Source: an uncultured Granulosicoccaceae bacterium (lineage in GTDB: Bacteria > Pseudomonadota > Gammaproteobacteria > Granulosicoccales > Granulosicoccaceae). From it: DNA of 57,423 nucleotides. The stretch lies in contig CALHOU010000112.1 in assembly GCA_938035945.1 (NCBI GenBank), positions 1-57,423 of the forward strand. The letters are read 5' to 3'. Positions 18,878 to 29,062 of the stretch are shown here, one piece after another. Under the pieces are notes generated by a model. That model did not search any database. It was not told the DNA's origin and saw only the letters and a program-made list of their open reading frames with translations. Within the stretch, counting starts at the first letter, position 1, and each line of letters opens with the position of its first letter. The translations under genes were made by a program, and so were the position numbers.

Positions 18878-21800
18878 TTAAGAAATCTTACGCAGTAGTG
18901 TTTCAGCTTCTGAAACCTGAGCAGGATTACCGCTCTTAACGATTTCGCCTAATGCACTACTCGCAGAATCTTTGTCACCCATGTCGATATAGGCTTTTGC
19001 CAAATCCATCATGGTGTCCATTTCGTCCGACCCATCAATGTTCGCTACATTGTCGGTCATCAACTCGTTGTCGCTAGTAAGGTCAGGAATTTCAAGATCA
19101 TCCAATGCATCAGCCGATGGTTGGTCCAACAATTCGGTACCGTCTAACTCTAAGTCACCAGAGAGCTGATCGAGATCGAGTGTGAGGTCTTCAGCAACCG
19201 ACCCTTGCGTACCATCATTAGCAGCCGACGCTGCGCTATCAAGATCATCAAGACTCAGTGCATCATCAAATACGTCAACAGCACTATCCTTGGCAGAAGC
19301 CGCCGTTGCAGCCAGTCCACCGGCAACAGCGGCGCCGCCAGCGGCAAGACCACCAATACCGTCAGTCAAAGCATCACCTGCATCGGATAATTTCTCTTTA
19401 CCGGCGTCTGCGATATCGCTCGCCGCATCACCGAGGCTTTCAGTTGCGTCGAAGCCTGGGAAATCCAACGAGGTGTCGTCAACCAGAGTGTCCGCATTCA
19501 TTGCAACTTCTTCTGTTGCTATTTCATTGGCGATTTGTGAAAAGTCGCCGGTCGCTTCTAAATCAGTTTCATCAAAAGCAAATGCTGGATCAAGACTTTG
19601 GTCCATCAAATCGGTTTCGTTAACGTCGGTGGCTGTCTCAGAGGCATCACCAAAATCTCGGCTCACACTACCTGCTACCGCATTGGCGTCGTCAGTTGCA
19701 AAATCGTCTGCGCCCATTGTTGATCCTGCTGAGTAAGCACCTTTACCAACACTTTCAACAGCCGTGGCATTGCTTGCAAACAAGATGTTGTTTGGCTGCA
19801 GGTCATGGCCCAGGTTGCAAACCGTATCCCAGTCGGGCGCGTTATCCCCACCGAAACGATCGTGGTAGTTTTGCGCGCCTTCGGCGAATGCATCAGCATT
19901 GCCTTGAGCGTGTTGGGTTTGTAGCATCTTCAACGCATATTCAGAATTGTTCGGGTCGCGATCGATTGCTTTAGCAAGTAGTTCTTCAGCTTGACCGTGC
20001 AGGCCATAAGCAAGATACACATCTACTTCAGAGATGGTGTCATCAGCGTCAAGACCCTCTTCTGAACTGCCAGCGTCATCAAGTGCATCCATGTGCGCAC
20101 CAAGTGATGCTTGTTCTTCAGCATCCACTTGCGTTTCATCATCGCCATATGACGCAGCAGCGGCGGCGACTCCACCAACAGCGGCCGCACCGGCAGCGCC
20201 AGCAGCAACTGCAGAGCCAATACCTGAAGATTCTTCTTCAGCATCATCGCCCATGATTTGAACGCCATCGTTTTCATCATCGAGGAATTCAACATCATCG
20301 CCGTAGTCGAGCATGTCATCGTCTTTAGGACGACGCTTGCCAAGTAATAGAACACCAGCAATAAGTGCACTTAAGGCACCGATGCCAATAACTAACCATT
20401 TACCGTACTTCTGTAGAAGATCAAGGTACCAAGGTGTTGCTTGTGTTTGTGTGGTTGGTGCTGCTGCAGCTTCAATGGCCGCTTGCGTTGCGTTGTCATC
20501 AACCAGTTCTACTTCACCGAGTGTTTGACCGGCAGCTGTTAATGCGTTTTCACCCGCGCCAATAGCACTGTTGGCAGCATCGGCGACGGCATCTGTTGCG
20601 TTACTCGCTGCTGCATTCGCGTTGTCGAGTAACTCGGCTGCTGCTGTGCCCGTGGCATCAGTGTCAATGGAGGCGTCAACGCTAGCTGCTTGCGAAGAAG
20701 CTTTAGCTAATTCTTCTTGCAAACGTGCTACTTCTGCCTGTCGAATGCTAACCAACGACTCCATGTTTTCAGTCGTACTTTTAAGCTCAGCTGATTGCTC
20801 AGACAAATCAGTACTTTCTAAACGGGTTGATGCCAGCTCTTCTTTAGCGAGTTGTAGTTTCTTATTGATAGCCCCTAACTGCGCATCTGCACTGGCTTGA
20901 GAATTATCAGCCGTTGCACTTGCGGCGGTTGTTGTCGCATCGCTCTGCGCAACAATGTTAAGTTCTTTTGTATTTAGCGCTTCGTCTTTAGCCGCATCTA
21001 AGATGCGCTGCGCTGCTTCACTAAGTTCTGTTTGGGCTGATGCATCGGTATCAGTAGCGGTCGCAGTAGGTGCACTTGGAGCTGCGGCTAAACGGGTTCC
21101 AGCGGTTCCACGAATATTGTCGCGGTACTCACGCCATAGTTGGTTTTGCTCACCCAACTGCGCAATGGCTTGCGCTTGCGTTATCTGAGTCAGTTCACTG
21201 GCTTCAGGAATCCGTAAAATTGCACCGGCTTTAACCAGGTTGACGTTGCCATTGATGAACGCACCTTGGTTAGCGTTTAATAACGCCATCATCATTTGCT
21301 GCGGCGATACGCCAGCCACTGCATTTTCATCGGCAATTTTCGATAGTGTGTCTCCACGAGCAACGCGGACTTCACCACCACCGCCAGAGACATTGCTGCC
21401 GGCATCCAAAGAATCGAGTGAAACGATTTCCGAACCGCCTATATCTTGGTCACTACCCGAAACAAACGAATCGGATACTTCAGAACCGGAACCCACAATT
21501 TCAACTTCAAATTCGAAGTCAGAAGCGTTTGCAATTTGATCTGACTGAAACTGCACAGCGGCTTCAGTGTTGATAACTTCTAGGTCGCTTAATACAACAA
21601 TGTCGCCTTGCTCACCAATGGAATCCAAAGAAACAGCGTTGTCGTCAATCAATTCAACCGATGGCAGTGCAGAATCCGAGGCACTCAAATCGTCCAGTGA
21701 AACAATATCACCGTTGTCGGCTGGCAGTACGGTATTGTCGGCAATCTCAACGGCTGACCCAACAATCTCCACTTCAAAATTTTCGGCAGCACGCTCTATC

Positions 21801-22279
21801 GGCGTTGGCGTGATTTCAGAGGTGTCGCTACGTTGCAAAATTGCTGGCTGTTCGGCAGCCGTATTTCTATCACTCGCACTTGGCGTCATGAACACAGGTG
21901 GGTCGAGCAGCACAGTGTATTCACGCACCATTCGTCCGGCAGGCCAATCGACTTCGAGCAAGAAATTCAGAAAAGGCTCAACTACGGGCTTGGTGCTTGA
22001 GATTCTGATCACAGGCGTACCCGTGCTTTGATCGACTGAGAAACGCAGATCGGTCAGGACCGATGTACGTTCGATTCCAGCCCGTGCAAACGCATCAGAT
22101 GACGCTAATTTGACGATCATCCCTTCTGCTTCACCGGGCTGCACAGATGTGAGCCTGATTTCCGCGTTCATTGGCTGATTCAGCGCCGAGCGCATCTCGA
22201 TGTCGCCAAGCCCTAGAGCCCGTACTCCACCAGAAGCCAATACCAAACTGACTGCCGCTGCTGTTGCAAGTTTTCGCAC
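18878..22279 (-). CDS. fimV: FimV family peptidoglycan-binding inner-membrane hub protein
   Basis: 1133 residues, very acidic. Signal peptide (1-22), then the FimV N-terminal segment ALGLGDIEMRSALNQPMNAE, a LysM domain (about 303-357), a coiled coil (about 455-540), one transmembrane helix (about 626-646) and a long acidic cytoplasmic region with TPR-like repeats ending in the conserved FimV C-terminal domain (about 1085-1133). FimV organises the cell pole, type IV pili and twitching in Pseudomonas. The start is GTG 22279; no in-frame ATG is nearby. A duplication of ~35 residues lies before the LysM domain (168-203 and 257-294). Confidence 0.95.
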   Translation of the reverse strand: MRKLATAAAVSLVLASGGVRALGLGDIEMRSALNQPMNAEIRLTSVQPGEAEGMIVKLASSDAFARAGIERTSVLTDLRFSVDQSTGTPVIRISSTKPVVEPFLNFLLEVDWPAGRMVREYTVLLDPPVFMTPSASDRNTAAEQPAILQRSDTSEITPTPIERAAENFEVEIVGSAVEIADNTVLPADNGDIVSLDDLSASDSALPSVELIDDNAVSLDSIGEQGDIVVLSDLEVINTEAAVQFQSDQIANASDFEFEVEIVGSGSEVSDSFVSGSDQDIGGSEIVSLDSLDAGSNVSGGGGEVRVARGDTLSKIADENAVAGVSPQQMMMALLNANQGAFINGNVNLVKAGAILRIPEASELTQITQAQAIAQLGEQNQLWREYRDNIRGTAGTRLAAAPSAPTATATDTDASAQTELSEAAQRILDAAKDEALNTKELNIVAQSDATTTAASATADNSQASADAQLGAINKKLQLAKEELASTRLESTDLSEQSAELKSTTENMESLVSIRQAEVARLQEELAKASSQAASVDASIDTDATGTAAAELLDNANAAASNATDAVADAANSAIGAGENALTAAGQTLGEVELVDDNATQAAIEAAAAPTTQTQATPWYLDLLQKYGKWLVIGIGALSALIAGVLLLGKRRPKDDDMLDYGDDVEFLDDENDGVQIMGDDAEEESSGIGSAVAAGAAGAAAVGGVAAAAASYGDDETQVDAEEQASLGAHMDALDDAGSSEEGLDADDTISEVDVYLAYGLHGQAEELLAKAIDRDPNNSEYALKMLQTQHAQGNADAFAEGAQNYHDRFGGDNAPDWDTVCNLGHDLQPNNILFASNATAVESVGKGAYSAGSTMGADDFATDDANAVAGSVSRDFGDASETATDVNETDLMDQSLDPAFAFDETDLEATGDFSQIANEIATEEVAMNADTLVDDTSLDFPGFDATESLGDAASDIADAGKEKLSDAGDALTDGIGGLAAGGAAVAGGLAATAASAKDSAVDVFDDALSLDDLDSAASAANDGTQGSVAEDLTLDLDQLSGDLELDGTELLDQPSADALDDLEIPDLTSDNELMTDNVANIDGSDEMDTMMDLAKAYIDMGDKDSASSALGEIVKSGNPAQVSEAETLLRKIS

Positions 22280-22399
22280 TTTGTATGTCCCGCAAATCGC
22301 GTCACTTAAGGAATCCGTCCGGAAGCGGAAAAGCCCAAGCTGGCGATGTTAACTATCTCAACAGTATTCTATAGCTGAAAATTTTGGTAATTCAGCAAT

Positions 22400-23422
22400 T
22401 TATAAGTAGTCTGCGGCAAGACATTCGGCGATTTGCACACTATTAAGTGCGGCTCCCTTTCGCACGTTGTCGGAAACAACCCAAAGGTTTAATCCGTTTT
22501 CCGTACTGATGTCTTGTCTGATCCTACCTACGTAAACCGCATCGGTTCCGGCCGATTCGGTTACGGCAGTGGGGTATCCACCGTCTTTGTGCTCGTCGAG
22601 AACTACAATTCCCGGTGCTGATCCCAGCAAATCTCGGGCCTGATCGGCCGTTATGGGCGCTCTCGTCTCCAAATGGATGGCTTCAGAATGCCCGTAGAAC
22701 ACAGGAATACGGACACAGGTGGGATTCACCCGGATTGTGTCGTCCTCCATGATCTTGTGCGTCTCCCAGACCATCTTCATTTCTTCCTTGGTGTATCCGT
22801 TCTCCTGAAATGCATCAATATGTGGCAGAGCGTTGAAAGCAATTTGTTTTGGATAAACCGACGGCAGTGCCGGCTGACCGTTCAACAATCTGGCAGTTTG
22901 CCCGCCTAACTCTTCAATAGCTTCTTTTCCCGTACCAGATACTGCCTGGTAGGTACAAACATTAACGCGGGTTATACCTACCGCATCGTGAATTGGTTTT
23001 AGCGCGACCAACATCTGAATTGTCGAGCAATTCGGGTTGGCAATAATGTTTGTATCCTTGTACCGCGCAATCGCATGCGCATTAACTTCCGGTACGATCA
23101 GCGGTTTGTCGTCGTCGTAACGAAATTGTGAGGTATTGTCGATAACCACGCAACCAGCCTGGGCAGCAATGGGTGCGTAGATCTTCGACACCGAGGCTCC
23201 AGGTGAAAAAATCCCTATTTGCACTTGGCTAAAGTCAAATTTTGCCAAGTCTTGCACGACCAATTGCTTAGTGCCGAATTCTACGCGCTTGCCGGCCGAT
23301 CGTTCACTGGCTAACGCATAAATATTACGTATCGGGAATTTTCGTTCCGCCAGTATAGACAGCATGGTTTCACCCACGGCACCTGTCGCACCGACTACCG
23401 CTACATCAAATTCTTTACTCAT
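22400..23422 (-). CDS. asd: aspartate-semialdehyde dehydrogenase
   Basis: 340 residues. NADP-binding GATGAVGETML at 11-21; catalytic Cys132 in IANPNCSTIQML; the length and this motif fit the shorter asd type rather than the E. coli type. It reduces aspartyl-4-phosphate to the semialdehyde, the branch point for lysine, threonine and methionine. Located between leuB and fimV as in Pseudomonas, but without the second asd-like (usg) gene seen there. Confidence 0.97.
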   Translation of the reverse strand: MSKEFDVAVVGATGAVGETMLSILAERKFPIRNIYALASERSAGKRVEFGTKQLVVQDLAKFDFSQVQIGIFSPGASVSKIYAPIAAQAGCVVIDNTSQFRYDDDKPLIVPEVNAHAIARYKDTNIIANPNCSTIQMLVALKPIHDAVGITRVNVCTYQAVSGTGKEAIEELGGQTARLLNGQPALPSVYPKQIAFNALPHIDAFQENGYTKEEMKMVWETHKIMEDDTIRVNPTCVRIPVFYGHSEAIHLETRAPITADQARDLLGSAPGIVVLDEHKDGGYPTAVTESAGTDAVYVGRIRQDISTENGLNLWVVSDNVRKGAALNSVQIAECLAADYL

Positions 23423-23490
23423 TTTAATGCCTATATAAAATTTCTGTGTGGGTTTGAGTCCACGATCAATTAACTATTGAAAACAAATAT

Positions 23491-23504
23491 GCAACATATG
23501 TTGC
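23491..23504. promoter_or_regulatory. 14-bp perfect palindrome upstream of asd
   Basis: GCAACATATGTTGC is a perfect 14-bp palindrome in the 88-base gap between leuB and asd, 69 bases before the asd start. It could be a protein-binding site for asd expression; no T-rich tail, so not a terminator. Confidence 0.35.
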
Positions 23505-23510
23505 TGATTG

Positions 23511-24596
23511 TTACGTCCCTTGCAGTTGCGCCACTACGGCGTCACCCATCTGCGCGGTATTAACAACGGTTTCATTCGCACCAGAGCCAGCAATATCGGC
23601 ACAACGAATCCCGTTTTTGATCACTGCCGCTACGGCATTGTCGATTTGGTCAGCTGCGCTTGCTTCGTTCAATGTGTATCGCAGCAACATGGAGAGTGAC
23701 AAAATGGTGGCTAGTGGATTAGCTTTGCCAGTGCCAGCGATGTCAGGTGCCGAACCATGGACCGGCTCGTACATGCCTTTGCCGTTGGCATCGAGTGATG
23801 CCGATGGCAACATGCCGATGGAACCTGTAAGCATGGCAGCAGCGTCCGATAAAATATCACCGAATAAATTACTGGTCACGATGACGTCGAATTGTTTTGG
23901 CTCGCGCACCAACTGCATGGCGGCGTTATCCACATACATGTGCGAGAGCTCAACATCGGGGTAATCTTTGGACACATCTATTACGACTTCACGCCACAGC
24001 TCAGAGACTTCGAGTACATTCGCTTTATCAACTGAACACAAACGCTTGTTGCGCTGCATCGCAATTTCAAACCCACTTTGCGCGATTCGACGAATTTCAT
24101 CTTCGCCGTATACCATGGTGTTAAACCCCACTTGCTGACCATCACGGGTTTCGATGCCACGTGGACCACCGAAGTAAATTCCACCGGTTAGCTCGCGCAG
24201 AATCATCATGTCTAAACCTGCAACTAATTCAGGTTTTAATGAAGATGCATCGGCCAATTCTGGGAACAGCATAGCCGGGCGTAGATTTGAAAAAAGTTCA
24301 AGCTCTGAACGCAAACGCAGTAGACCACGTTCAGGTCGTTTGTCGCGTGGCGCCTTATCGTATTTAGGTCCACCAATCGAGCCAAGCAAAATCGCATCCG
24401 CCGCTCGACAAGCGCTTAAGGTTTCTTCGGTTAGTGGCTCACCTGATAAATCGTAACTCGCACCGCCAAACGCAAAGGTTTGCGTACTGATGTTCAAGTT
24501 GTGTTGCTCATTCACAACATCCAACACACGCACGGCTTGTTCAATAATTTCTGTACCGATTCCATCACCGGGTAGAACAACGATATTCTTAGACAT
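23511..24596 (-). CDS. leuB: 3-isopropylmalate dehydrogenase
   Basis: About 361 residues. It oxidises 3-isopropylmalate with NAD in leucine synthesis. The N-terminus [32 protein letters not shown] and the C-terminal [17 protein letters not shown] are diagnostic. The frame extends to GTG 24608, but ATG 24596 gives the normal family start. The gene is separated from leuD by a glutathione-transferase-like gene. Confidence 0.97.
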   Translation of the reverse strand: MSKNIVVLPGDGIGTEIIEQAVRVLDVVNEQHNLNISTQTFAFGGASYDLSGEPLTEETLSACRAADAILLGSIGGPKYDKAPRDKRPERGLLRLRSELELFSNLRPAMLFPELADASSLKPELVAGLDMMILRELTGGIYFGGPRGIETRDGQQVGFNTMVYGEDEIRRIAQSGFEIAMQRNKRLCSVDKANVLEVSELWREVVIDVSKDYPDVELSHMYVDNAAMQLVREPKQFDVIVTSNLFGDILSDAAAMLTGSIGMLPSASLDANGKGMYEPVHGSAPDIAGTGKANPLATILSLSMLLRYTLNEASAADQIDNAVAAVIKNGIRCADIAGSGANETVVNTAQMGDAVVAQLQGT

Positions 24597-24622
24597 AGTT
24601 CTGATCACTTATATAAAAAGTT

Positions 24623-25264
24623 CTAATTAATTTCTGCGCGTTCGATAATTTCATTTTCGTGCGATGCTTCCTCATACCACTGCTTCATGGATGCATCGTT
24701 CAGCACTTTATCGAAATACCTTTGCGTTACATGTGGTGCCTTGACACCGTATGTTTTAAACCGGCTAGCCACGGGGGCGAACATCGCGTCTGCCACTGTG
24801 TAATGCCCGAACAACCAAGGACCTTTGCTATCAAGTAGGGCTTGTTCAAACAACTGAACGATACGATCAATATCGATTTCAGTTTCTAAGTCTGGCTCAA
24901 AGTCTTTAACCTCACGCCGGCAATTCATCGGCATGTTGTTACGAAGCGCTTGAAAGCTGCTGTGCATTTCTGCACTCATAGCACGTGCTCGCGCGCGATC
25001 TACTGCATCAACTGGCCATAGTTTTTTTGCTGGGTACTTATCCGCTATGTATTCACAGATTGCTAAGGAGTCCCATAGCACCAAACGATCGTCGTACAAC
25101 ACCGGTACTTGTTTTGCCGGACAAAGCTCGTCAAGCATGCGCTCACCTTCGTTTGTAAACAAAGGTATGCGCACCTCTTCAAATTTAATGCGGGCATGTT
25201 TTAGCAATATCCAAGGTCGTAGCGACCAGGAAGAATAGTTTTTATTGCCAATGATCAGTCGCAC
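24623..25264 (-). CDS. glutathione S-transferase family protein
   Basis: 213 residues. Thioredoxin-fold N-terminal domain (1-80) with NYSSWSLRPWILLKHA, where a Ser is the likely glutathione-activating residue, then CPAKQVPVLYDD and DSLAICEYIADKYP; helical C-terminal domain (90-200) with GPWLFGHYTVADAMFAPVA. It lies eight bases after leuD and 26 before leuB on the same strand, so it is probably cotranscribed with the leucine genes. Physiological substrate unknown. Confidence 0.9.
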   Translation of the reverse strand: MRLIIGNKNYSSWSLRPWILLKHARIKFEEVRIPLFTNEGERMLDELCPAKQVPVLYDDRLVLWDSLAICEYIADKYPAKKLWPVDAVDRARARAMSAEMHSSFQALRNNMPMNCRREVKDFEPDLETEIDIDRIVQLFEQALLDSKGPWLFGHYTVADAMFAPVASRFKTYGVKAPHVTQRYFDKVLNDASMKQWYEEASHENEIIERAEIN

Positions 25265-25272
25265 GTTTACTC

Positions 25273-25911
25273 CTAGCTAAATAGCCACGGTGCCGAATGC
25301 TTACGTTTTGCTTCGTAGTCTTCAATTGAATTACGCTTTTGCAGCGTTAAACCAATTTCATCCAAACCTTCGAGCAAACACTCTTTTCGGAATTGATCAA
25401 CATCAAAGTTAATCGTTTCGCCATCGGGCGTGATGATGGTTTGTTCAGCTAGATCAATGGTGAGCTTATAACCGGGATTGTTCTCGCACTGTTCGGCTAG
25501 CTTGTTAACGGTTTGCGCATCAACGGCAATCGGTAATAAGCCACTTTTAAACGAATTATTAAAAAATATATCAGCATAGCTTGGCGCGATAACGCAACGA
25601 ATACCGTAGTCGTCTAAGGCCCACACGGCGTGTTCACGTGACGAACCACAACCGAAGTTATCACCAGCAATCAACACTTGCGCACCTTGATACCGATCTT
25701 TATTGAGCACAAAATCGGGGTCGGGTTTGCGGGTGCTGGCATCCTGCCCAGGGTAACCTGGGTCCAGGTAACGCCATTCGTCGAACAGGTTTACGCCAAA
25801 ACCACTGCGTTTAATCGACTTTAAAAACTGCTTCGGAATAATCGCATCGGTATCAACGTTGTTGCGCATCAGTGGCACAGCTAGGCCATCAAGTTTAGTA
25901 AATGCTTTCAT
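25273..25911 (-). CDS. leuD: 3-isopropylmalate dehydratase small subunit
   Basis: 212 residues, swivelling domain of the aconitase-like isomerase that converts 2- to 3-isopropylmalate. Motifs [28 protein letters not shown] and [12 protein letters not shown] are present. Start ATG 25911 overlaps the leuC stop (TAATG), giving coupled synthesis of the two subunits. Confidence 0.97.
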   Translation of the reverse strand: MKAFTKLDGLAVPLMRNNVDTDAIIPKQFLKSIKRSGFGVNLFDEWRYLDPGYPGQDASTRKPDPDFVLNKDRYQGAQVLIAGDNFGCGSSREHAVWALDDYGIRCVIAPSYADIFFNNSFKSGLLPIAVDAQTVNKLAEQCENNPGYKLTIDLAEQTIITPDGETINFDVDQFRKECLLEGLDEIGLTLQKRNSIEDYEAKRKHSAPWLFS

Positions 25912-27314
25912 TAGAAATTCCTCACATCAACAAAGTGACCGGCAATCGCGGCCGCTGCGGCCATGGCTGGACTAACCAAATGTGTGCGCCCGCCCTTACC
26001 TTGTCGACCTTCAAAGTTTCGGTTAGAGGTTGATGCGCAACGTTCGCCTTCGCCTAATTTGTCGGCGTTCATGGCCAAGCACATTGAACAACCTGGTTCG
26101 CGCCATTCAAAGCCTGCTTTGGTAAATATTTCATCCAAGCCTTCTTTTTCAGCTTGTTGTTTTACCAAGCCAGAGCCTGGCACGATCAAAGCTTGTTTCA
26201 CGGAGTCGGCAACTTGACGATCTTTAATGACCTCTGCTGCAGCTCGTAAATCTTCAATCCGTGAGTTCGTGCATGAGCCAATGAATATGCGATCAAGTTT
26301 TATATCTGAAATCGGCGTCAACGGCTCTAAGTCCATGTACTCCAGCGCACGCTGCATGCCTTGCGACTTCGCTTCATCTTCTACCTTGGCAGGGTCGGGA
26401 ACATGACCACCCACTGATGTGACCATCTCTGGTGAGGTACCCCACGATACTTGGGGTTCAATGGTGCTGGCATCAAGGCGCACCACTTTATCGAACACAG
26501 CATCATCATCTGATTTCAGCTCACGCCAGGCTTTCACTGCTGCATCCCATTGATCATCTTTTGGTGCAAAGGGCCTGCCTTTTATGTAGTCGATTGTGGT
26601 GTCATCAACGGCCACCATGCCTGCACGTGCACCCGCTTCAATGGACATGTTGCATACCGTCATACGCCCTTCCATCGACAGTGCTTGAATCGCTGTGCCA
26701 CCAAACTCGATGGTATAACCGGTACCACCAGCTGTGCCTATTTCACCGATGATGGCAAGCACGATATCTTTTGCGGTAACACCTGCGCCCACCTCACCGT
26801 CAACGCTGACCAGTAAGGATTTTGATTTTTGTTGCAGCAAAGTTTGCGTTGCCATCACGTGTTCAACCTCAGATGTGCCAATGCCAAACGCTAATGCGCC
26901 GAAGGCACCATGGGTCGACGTATGCGAATCTCCGCACACCACTGTCATACCCGGTAAGGTTGCACCTTGTTCTGGGCCTATGACATGCACAATGCCCTGT
27001 CGAAGGTCAGACATTTTGAATTCAGTAATTTCATAGTGATCGCAATTTTTATCCAGCGTTTCAACTTGCAAACGTGCAATGGGATCATCAATGCCATCAG
27101 CACGCGATGTGGTTGGAACGTTGTGATCAGCAACAGCGAGCATCGAATCAATTCGCCATGGTTGCCGCCCGGCAATTTGCAAACCTTCAAAAGCTTGCGG
27201 GGATGTAACTTCATGCACCAGGTGCCGATCGATATACAGCAGCACTGTATCCTGTCCTTCTGAGTGCACCACGTGCGCATCCCAGACTTTGTCATACAAG
27301 GTTTTTCCAGCCAT
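25911..27314 (-). CDS. leuC: 3-isopropylmalate dehydratase large subunit
   Basis: About 467 residues. [4Fe-4S] ligands are in [13 protein letters not shown] and [13 protein letters not shown], as in aconitases; [19 protein letters not shown] is also conserved. The frame extends to TTG 27335, but GGAGAG ahead of ATG 27314 marks the start ([16 protein letters not shown]). First gene of leuC-leuD-gst-leuB and divergent from the LysR regulator at 27420. Confidence 0.97.
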   Translation of the reverse strand: MAGKTLYDKVWDAHVVHSEGQDTVLLYIDRHLVHEVTSPQAFEGLQIAGRQPWRIDSMLAVADHNVPTTSRADGIDDPIARLQVETLDKNCDHYEITEFKMSDLRQGIVHVIGPEQGATLPGMTVVCGDSHTSTHGAFGALAFGIGTSEVEHVMATQTLLQQKSKSLLVSVDGEVGAGVTAKDIVLAIIGEIGTAGGTGYTIEFGGTAIQALSMEGRMTVCNMSIEAGARAGMVAVDDTTIDYIKGRPFAPKDDQWDAAVKAWRELKSDDDAVFDKVVRLDASTIEPQVSWGTSPEMVTSVGGHVPDPAKVEDEAKSQGMQRALEYMDLEPLTPISDIKLDRIFIGSCTNSRIEDLRAAAEVIKDRQVADSVKQALIVPGSGLVKQQAEKEGLDEIFTKAGFEWREPGCSMCLAMNADKLGEGERCASTSNRNFEGRQGKGGRTHLVSPAMAAAAAIAGHFVDVRNF

Positions 27315-27394
27315 AGTTACTCTCCGAACGGTCAATTTATGAACATTTTACGTCCTGTTTATCAATAACTCCAATTCATCTTTCTTATAATTGC

Positions 27395-27411
27395 TATTCT
27401 TTAGAGGAATA
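27395..27411. promoter_or_regulatory. candidate LysR-type operator (T-N11-A) in leuC/LysR divergent region
   Basis: TATTC (27395-27399), seven bases, GAATA (27407-27411) is a perfect dyad containing the LysR consensus T-N11-A (TTC-N7-GAA). A TATAAT hexamer at 27386-27391 just upstream could be the -10 box of the LysR gene, which would put its transcription start inside the dyad, as in autorepressed LysR genes. The regulator's likely ribosome site (GAGGAA) also overlaps it. Confidence 0.5.
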
Positions 27412-27419
27412 CAAGCTAA

Positions 27420-28298
27420 TTGGAGCCAATCTTGGACGTACCTGCCCTGCAAGCCTTGGTCGCCGTTGCCGACAACGGCTCATTCTCGCGCGCTAGCGAG
27501 CAATTGTTTATTACACAACCGGCCATTTCCAAACGCATTGCGGCTTTGGAGGCCGAGCTGGATGTGGTACTGCTCGACAGACTGGGCCGAACCACGCGCT
27601 TAACCGAAGCTGGCGAGAATCTGCTGGTGTCGGCAAGACGAATTTTGGCTGATATTGCCAGCAGCCGCGAAGCGGTCCGCTCTTTAAGTCATGAGGTAGG
27701 TGGCCGTTTGCGCTTGGCCACCAGCCACCATATTGGCATTCACCGGCTGCCACCCATTCTAAAGGCCTACACACAGGCCTGCCCGCAGGTGGATCTGGAT
27801 TTACTATTTATGGATTCAGAACACGCGTGCGAGTTAGTTTCACAAGGCTCTATCGAGCTAGCCATTGTGACCTTGCCTGAAGCGCCCGCTGACAACCTGC
27901 AAACGCGACTGATTTGGGAAGATCCGCTATCAATTGTTTGTTCCAACGATCACCCGTTAGTGGATGCAAAATACGTAAGCCCTAAACAATTGGCCACTCA
28001 CCCAGCTGTTTTACCGGCACGCGGTACGGTCACGCGCGGCATTGTTTTAGATGCTATTGCGCCGCACGATGTGAGTATCAATACGAGCTTGGAAACAAAC
28101 TATTTGGAAACGATAAAAATGATGGTGTCGGTTGGTTTGGGTTGGAGTGCATTACCTTCAAGCATGGTTGATAACACCTTAACGACACTACCAACGCGTG
28201 GCATCGAAATGCAACGTGTATTGGGCAGTGTGCGATTGCGTGATCGAACCCTGGGTCGTGCTGCCACAGCCCTCTTGGATATGCTGCCCAATCACTAG
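27420..28298 (+). CDS. LysR family transcriptional regulator, divergent from leuC
   Basis: 292 residues. Winged helix-turn-helix (about 8-65) with LVAVADNGSFSRASEQLFIT and QPAISKRIAALEAEL, then a periplasmic-binding-like effector domain. Start TTG 27420, ten bases after GAGGAA; TTG 27432 is a possible alternative. The same divergent LysR-leuC arrangement is known in Pseudomonas, and CysB/LeuO-type control of leucine genes is plausible, but neither target nor effector is shown by the sequence. Confidence 0.9.
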   Translation: MEPILDVPALQALVAVADNGSFSRASEQLFITQPAISKRIAALEAELDVVLLDRLGRTTRLTEAGENLLVSARRILADIASSREAVRSLSHEVGGRLRLATSHHIGIHRLPPILKAYTQACPQVDLDLLFMDSEHACELVSQGSIELAIVTLPEAPADNLQTRLIWEDPLSIVCSNDHPLVDAKYVSPKQLATHPAVLPARGTVTRGIVLDAIAPHDVSINTSLETNYLETIKMMVSVGLGWSALPSSMVDNTLTTLPTRGIEMQRVLGSVRLRDRTLGRAATALLDMLPNH

Positions 28299-28304
28299 TT
28301 AGCT

Positions 28305-28328
28305 CACTTATTTGTTTAAGTGCTTTTT
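28305..28328 (+). terminator. probable terminator of the LysR gene
   Basis: CACTTA (28305-28310) pairs with TAAGTG (28317-28322) across a 6-base loop and is followed by C and five T (28324-28328). It lies just after the LysR stop and overlaps the 3' end of the convergent SGNH hydrolase gene. Confidence 0.5.
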
Positions 28329-29023
28329 AAAGCCTGTCGAAGTTGCGCTATCCAAATTTTATAACCGGCAGTATTTAGATGTATACCGTCACCTGTGTGG
28401 AAATCAGCTTTTAAATTTCCGTCAGACGCTTGCAGTAGTTCTGTTGAATCAATGTAAACAATATTCGACATGCTCGCGGCTAAGGTTTTGAGCTTTAAAT
28501 TGAGTTGCTTAATAGTAGCGTTTGAATTTTGTGTATAAACACGCTCATCAACTGGCAACACGGCACTAACAACGACAGGCATATCTTTTGGAATGAGCTT
28601 GAGCATTTTCTGATAGTTGTCGACAGTTGTGTCCACATCTCGGCGTTTTAAATCATTCACACCAATCGCTAACACAACAGCTTTTGCTTTGTTGATAGAT
28701 TTATACTTTGGCAGTCGCTCAAGAACACCCACGGTTGTGTCAGAGCCAATGCCGTAGTTCACGCTTAAATCCGCTATGGCAGCGGTGGCCAAACCTTGGG
28801 TGATGCTGTCGCCAATGAATAGCGTTACACCCTCTGGCAGTGAACCATCCAGGCGCTCGTGATAGGAGGTAATGTCGTAATAGTAGGTGGAAAGCTCGGG
28901 TTTTTGATAAACACCGAGCTTGCGTTGGACTTTTTCTATGATGTCACTCTTAAGTAGAACGACGGCGAAGAGTACGTGCAACCCAATTATGTAAACCGAA
29001 AATAGTTTTTTAAAACGACTCAT
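28316..29023 (-). CDS. membrane-anchored SGNH/GDSL hydrolase
   Basis: 235 residues. An N-terminal hydrophobic helix (about 7-24) acts as anchor or signal. The SGNH blocks are present: GDSITQ (Ser73 nucleophile), a Gly block, AIGVNDLK (Asn of block III), and DGIHLNTAG near the end supplying Asp and His. Homologues are periplasmic esterases, lipases or carbohydrate acetyl esterases. Substrate unknown. It shares its strand with the DUF3127 gene 39 bases upstream. Confidence 0.9.
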   Translation of the reverse strand: MSRFKKLFSVYIIGLHVLFAVVLLKSDIIEKVQRKLGVYQKPELSTYYYDITSYHERLDGSLPEGVTLFIGDSITQGLATAAIADLSVNYGIGSDTTVGVLERLPKYKSINKAKAVVLAIGVNDLKRRDVDTTVDNYQKMLKLIPKDMPVVVSAVLPVDERVYTQNSNATIKQLNLKLKTLAASMSNIVYIDSTELLQASDGNLKADFHTGDGIHLNTAGYKIWIAQLRQALKST

Positions 29024-29062
29024 CGCAAGATTGGGCTAATTCATTTAACGCAGACGTCGATG

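Noticed and set aside
19182-19736. 184-residue plus-strand open frame opposite fimV, plus others at 20571-20900 and 21567-22031
   Set aside because: Ala/Ser-rich shadow of the acidic fimV coding strand, no ribosome site and no domain.
26855-26868. Fourth copy of the CACGTG repeat inside leuC
   Set aside because: Matches only eight to nine bases (ATCACGTGTTCAACC) and is coding sequence; chance similarity.
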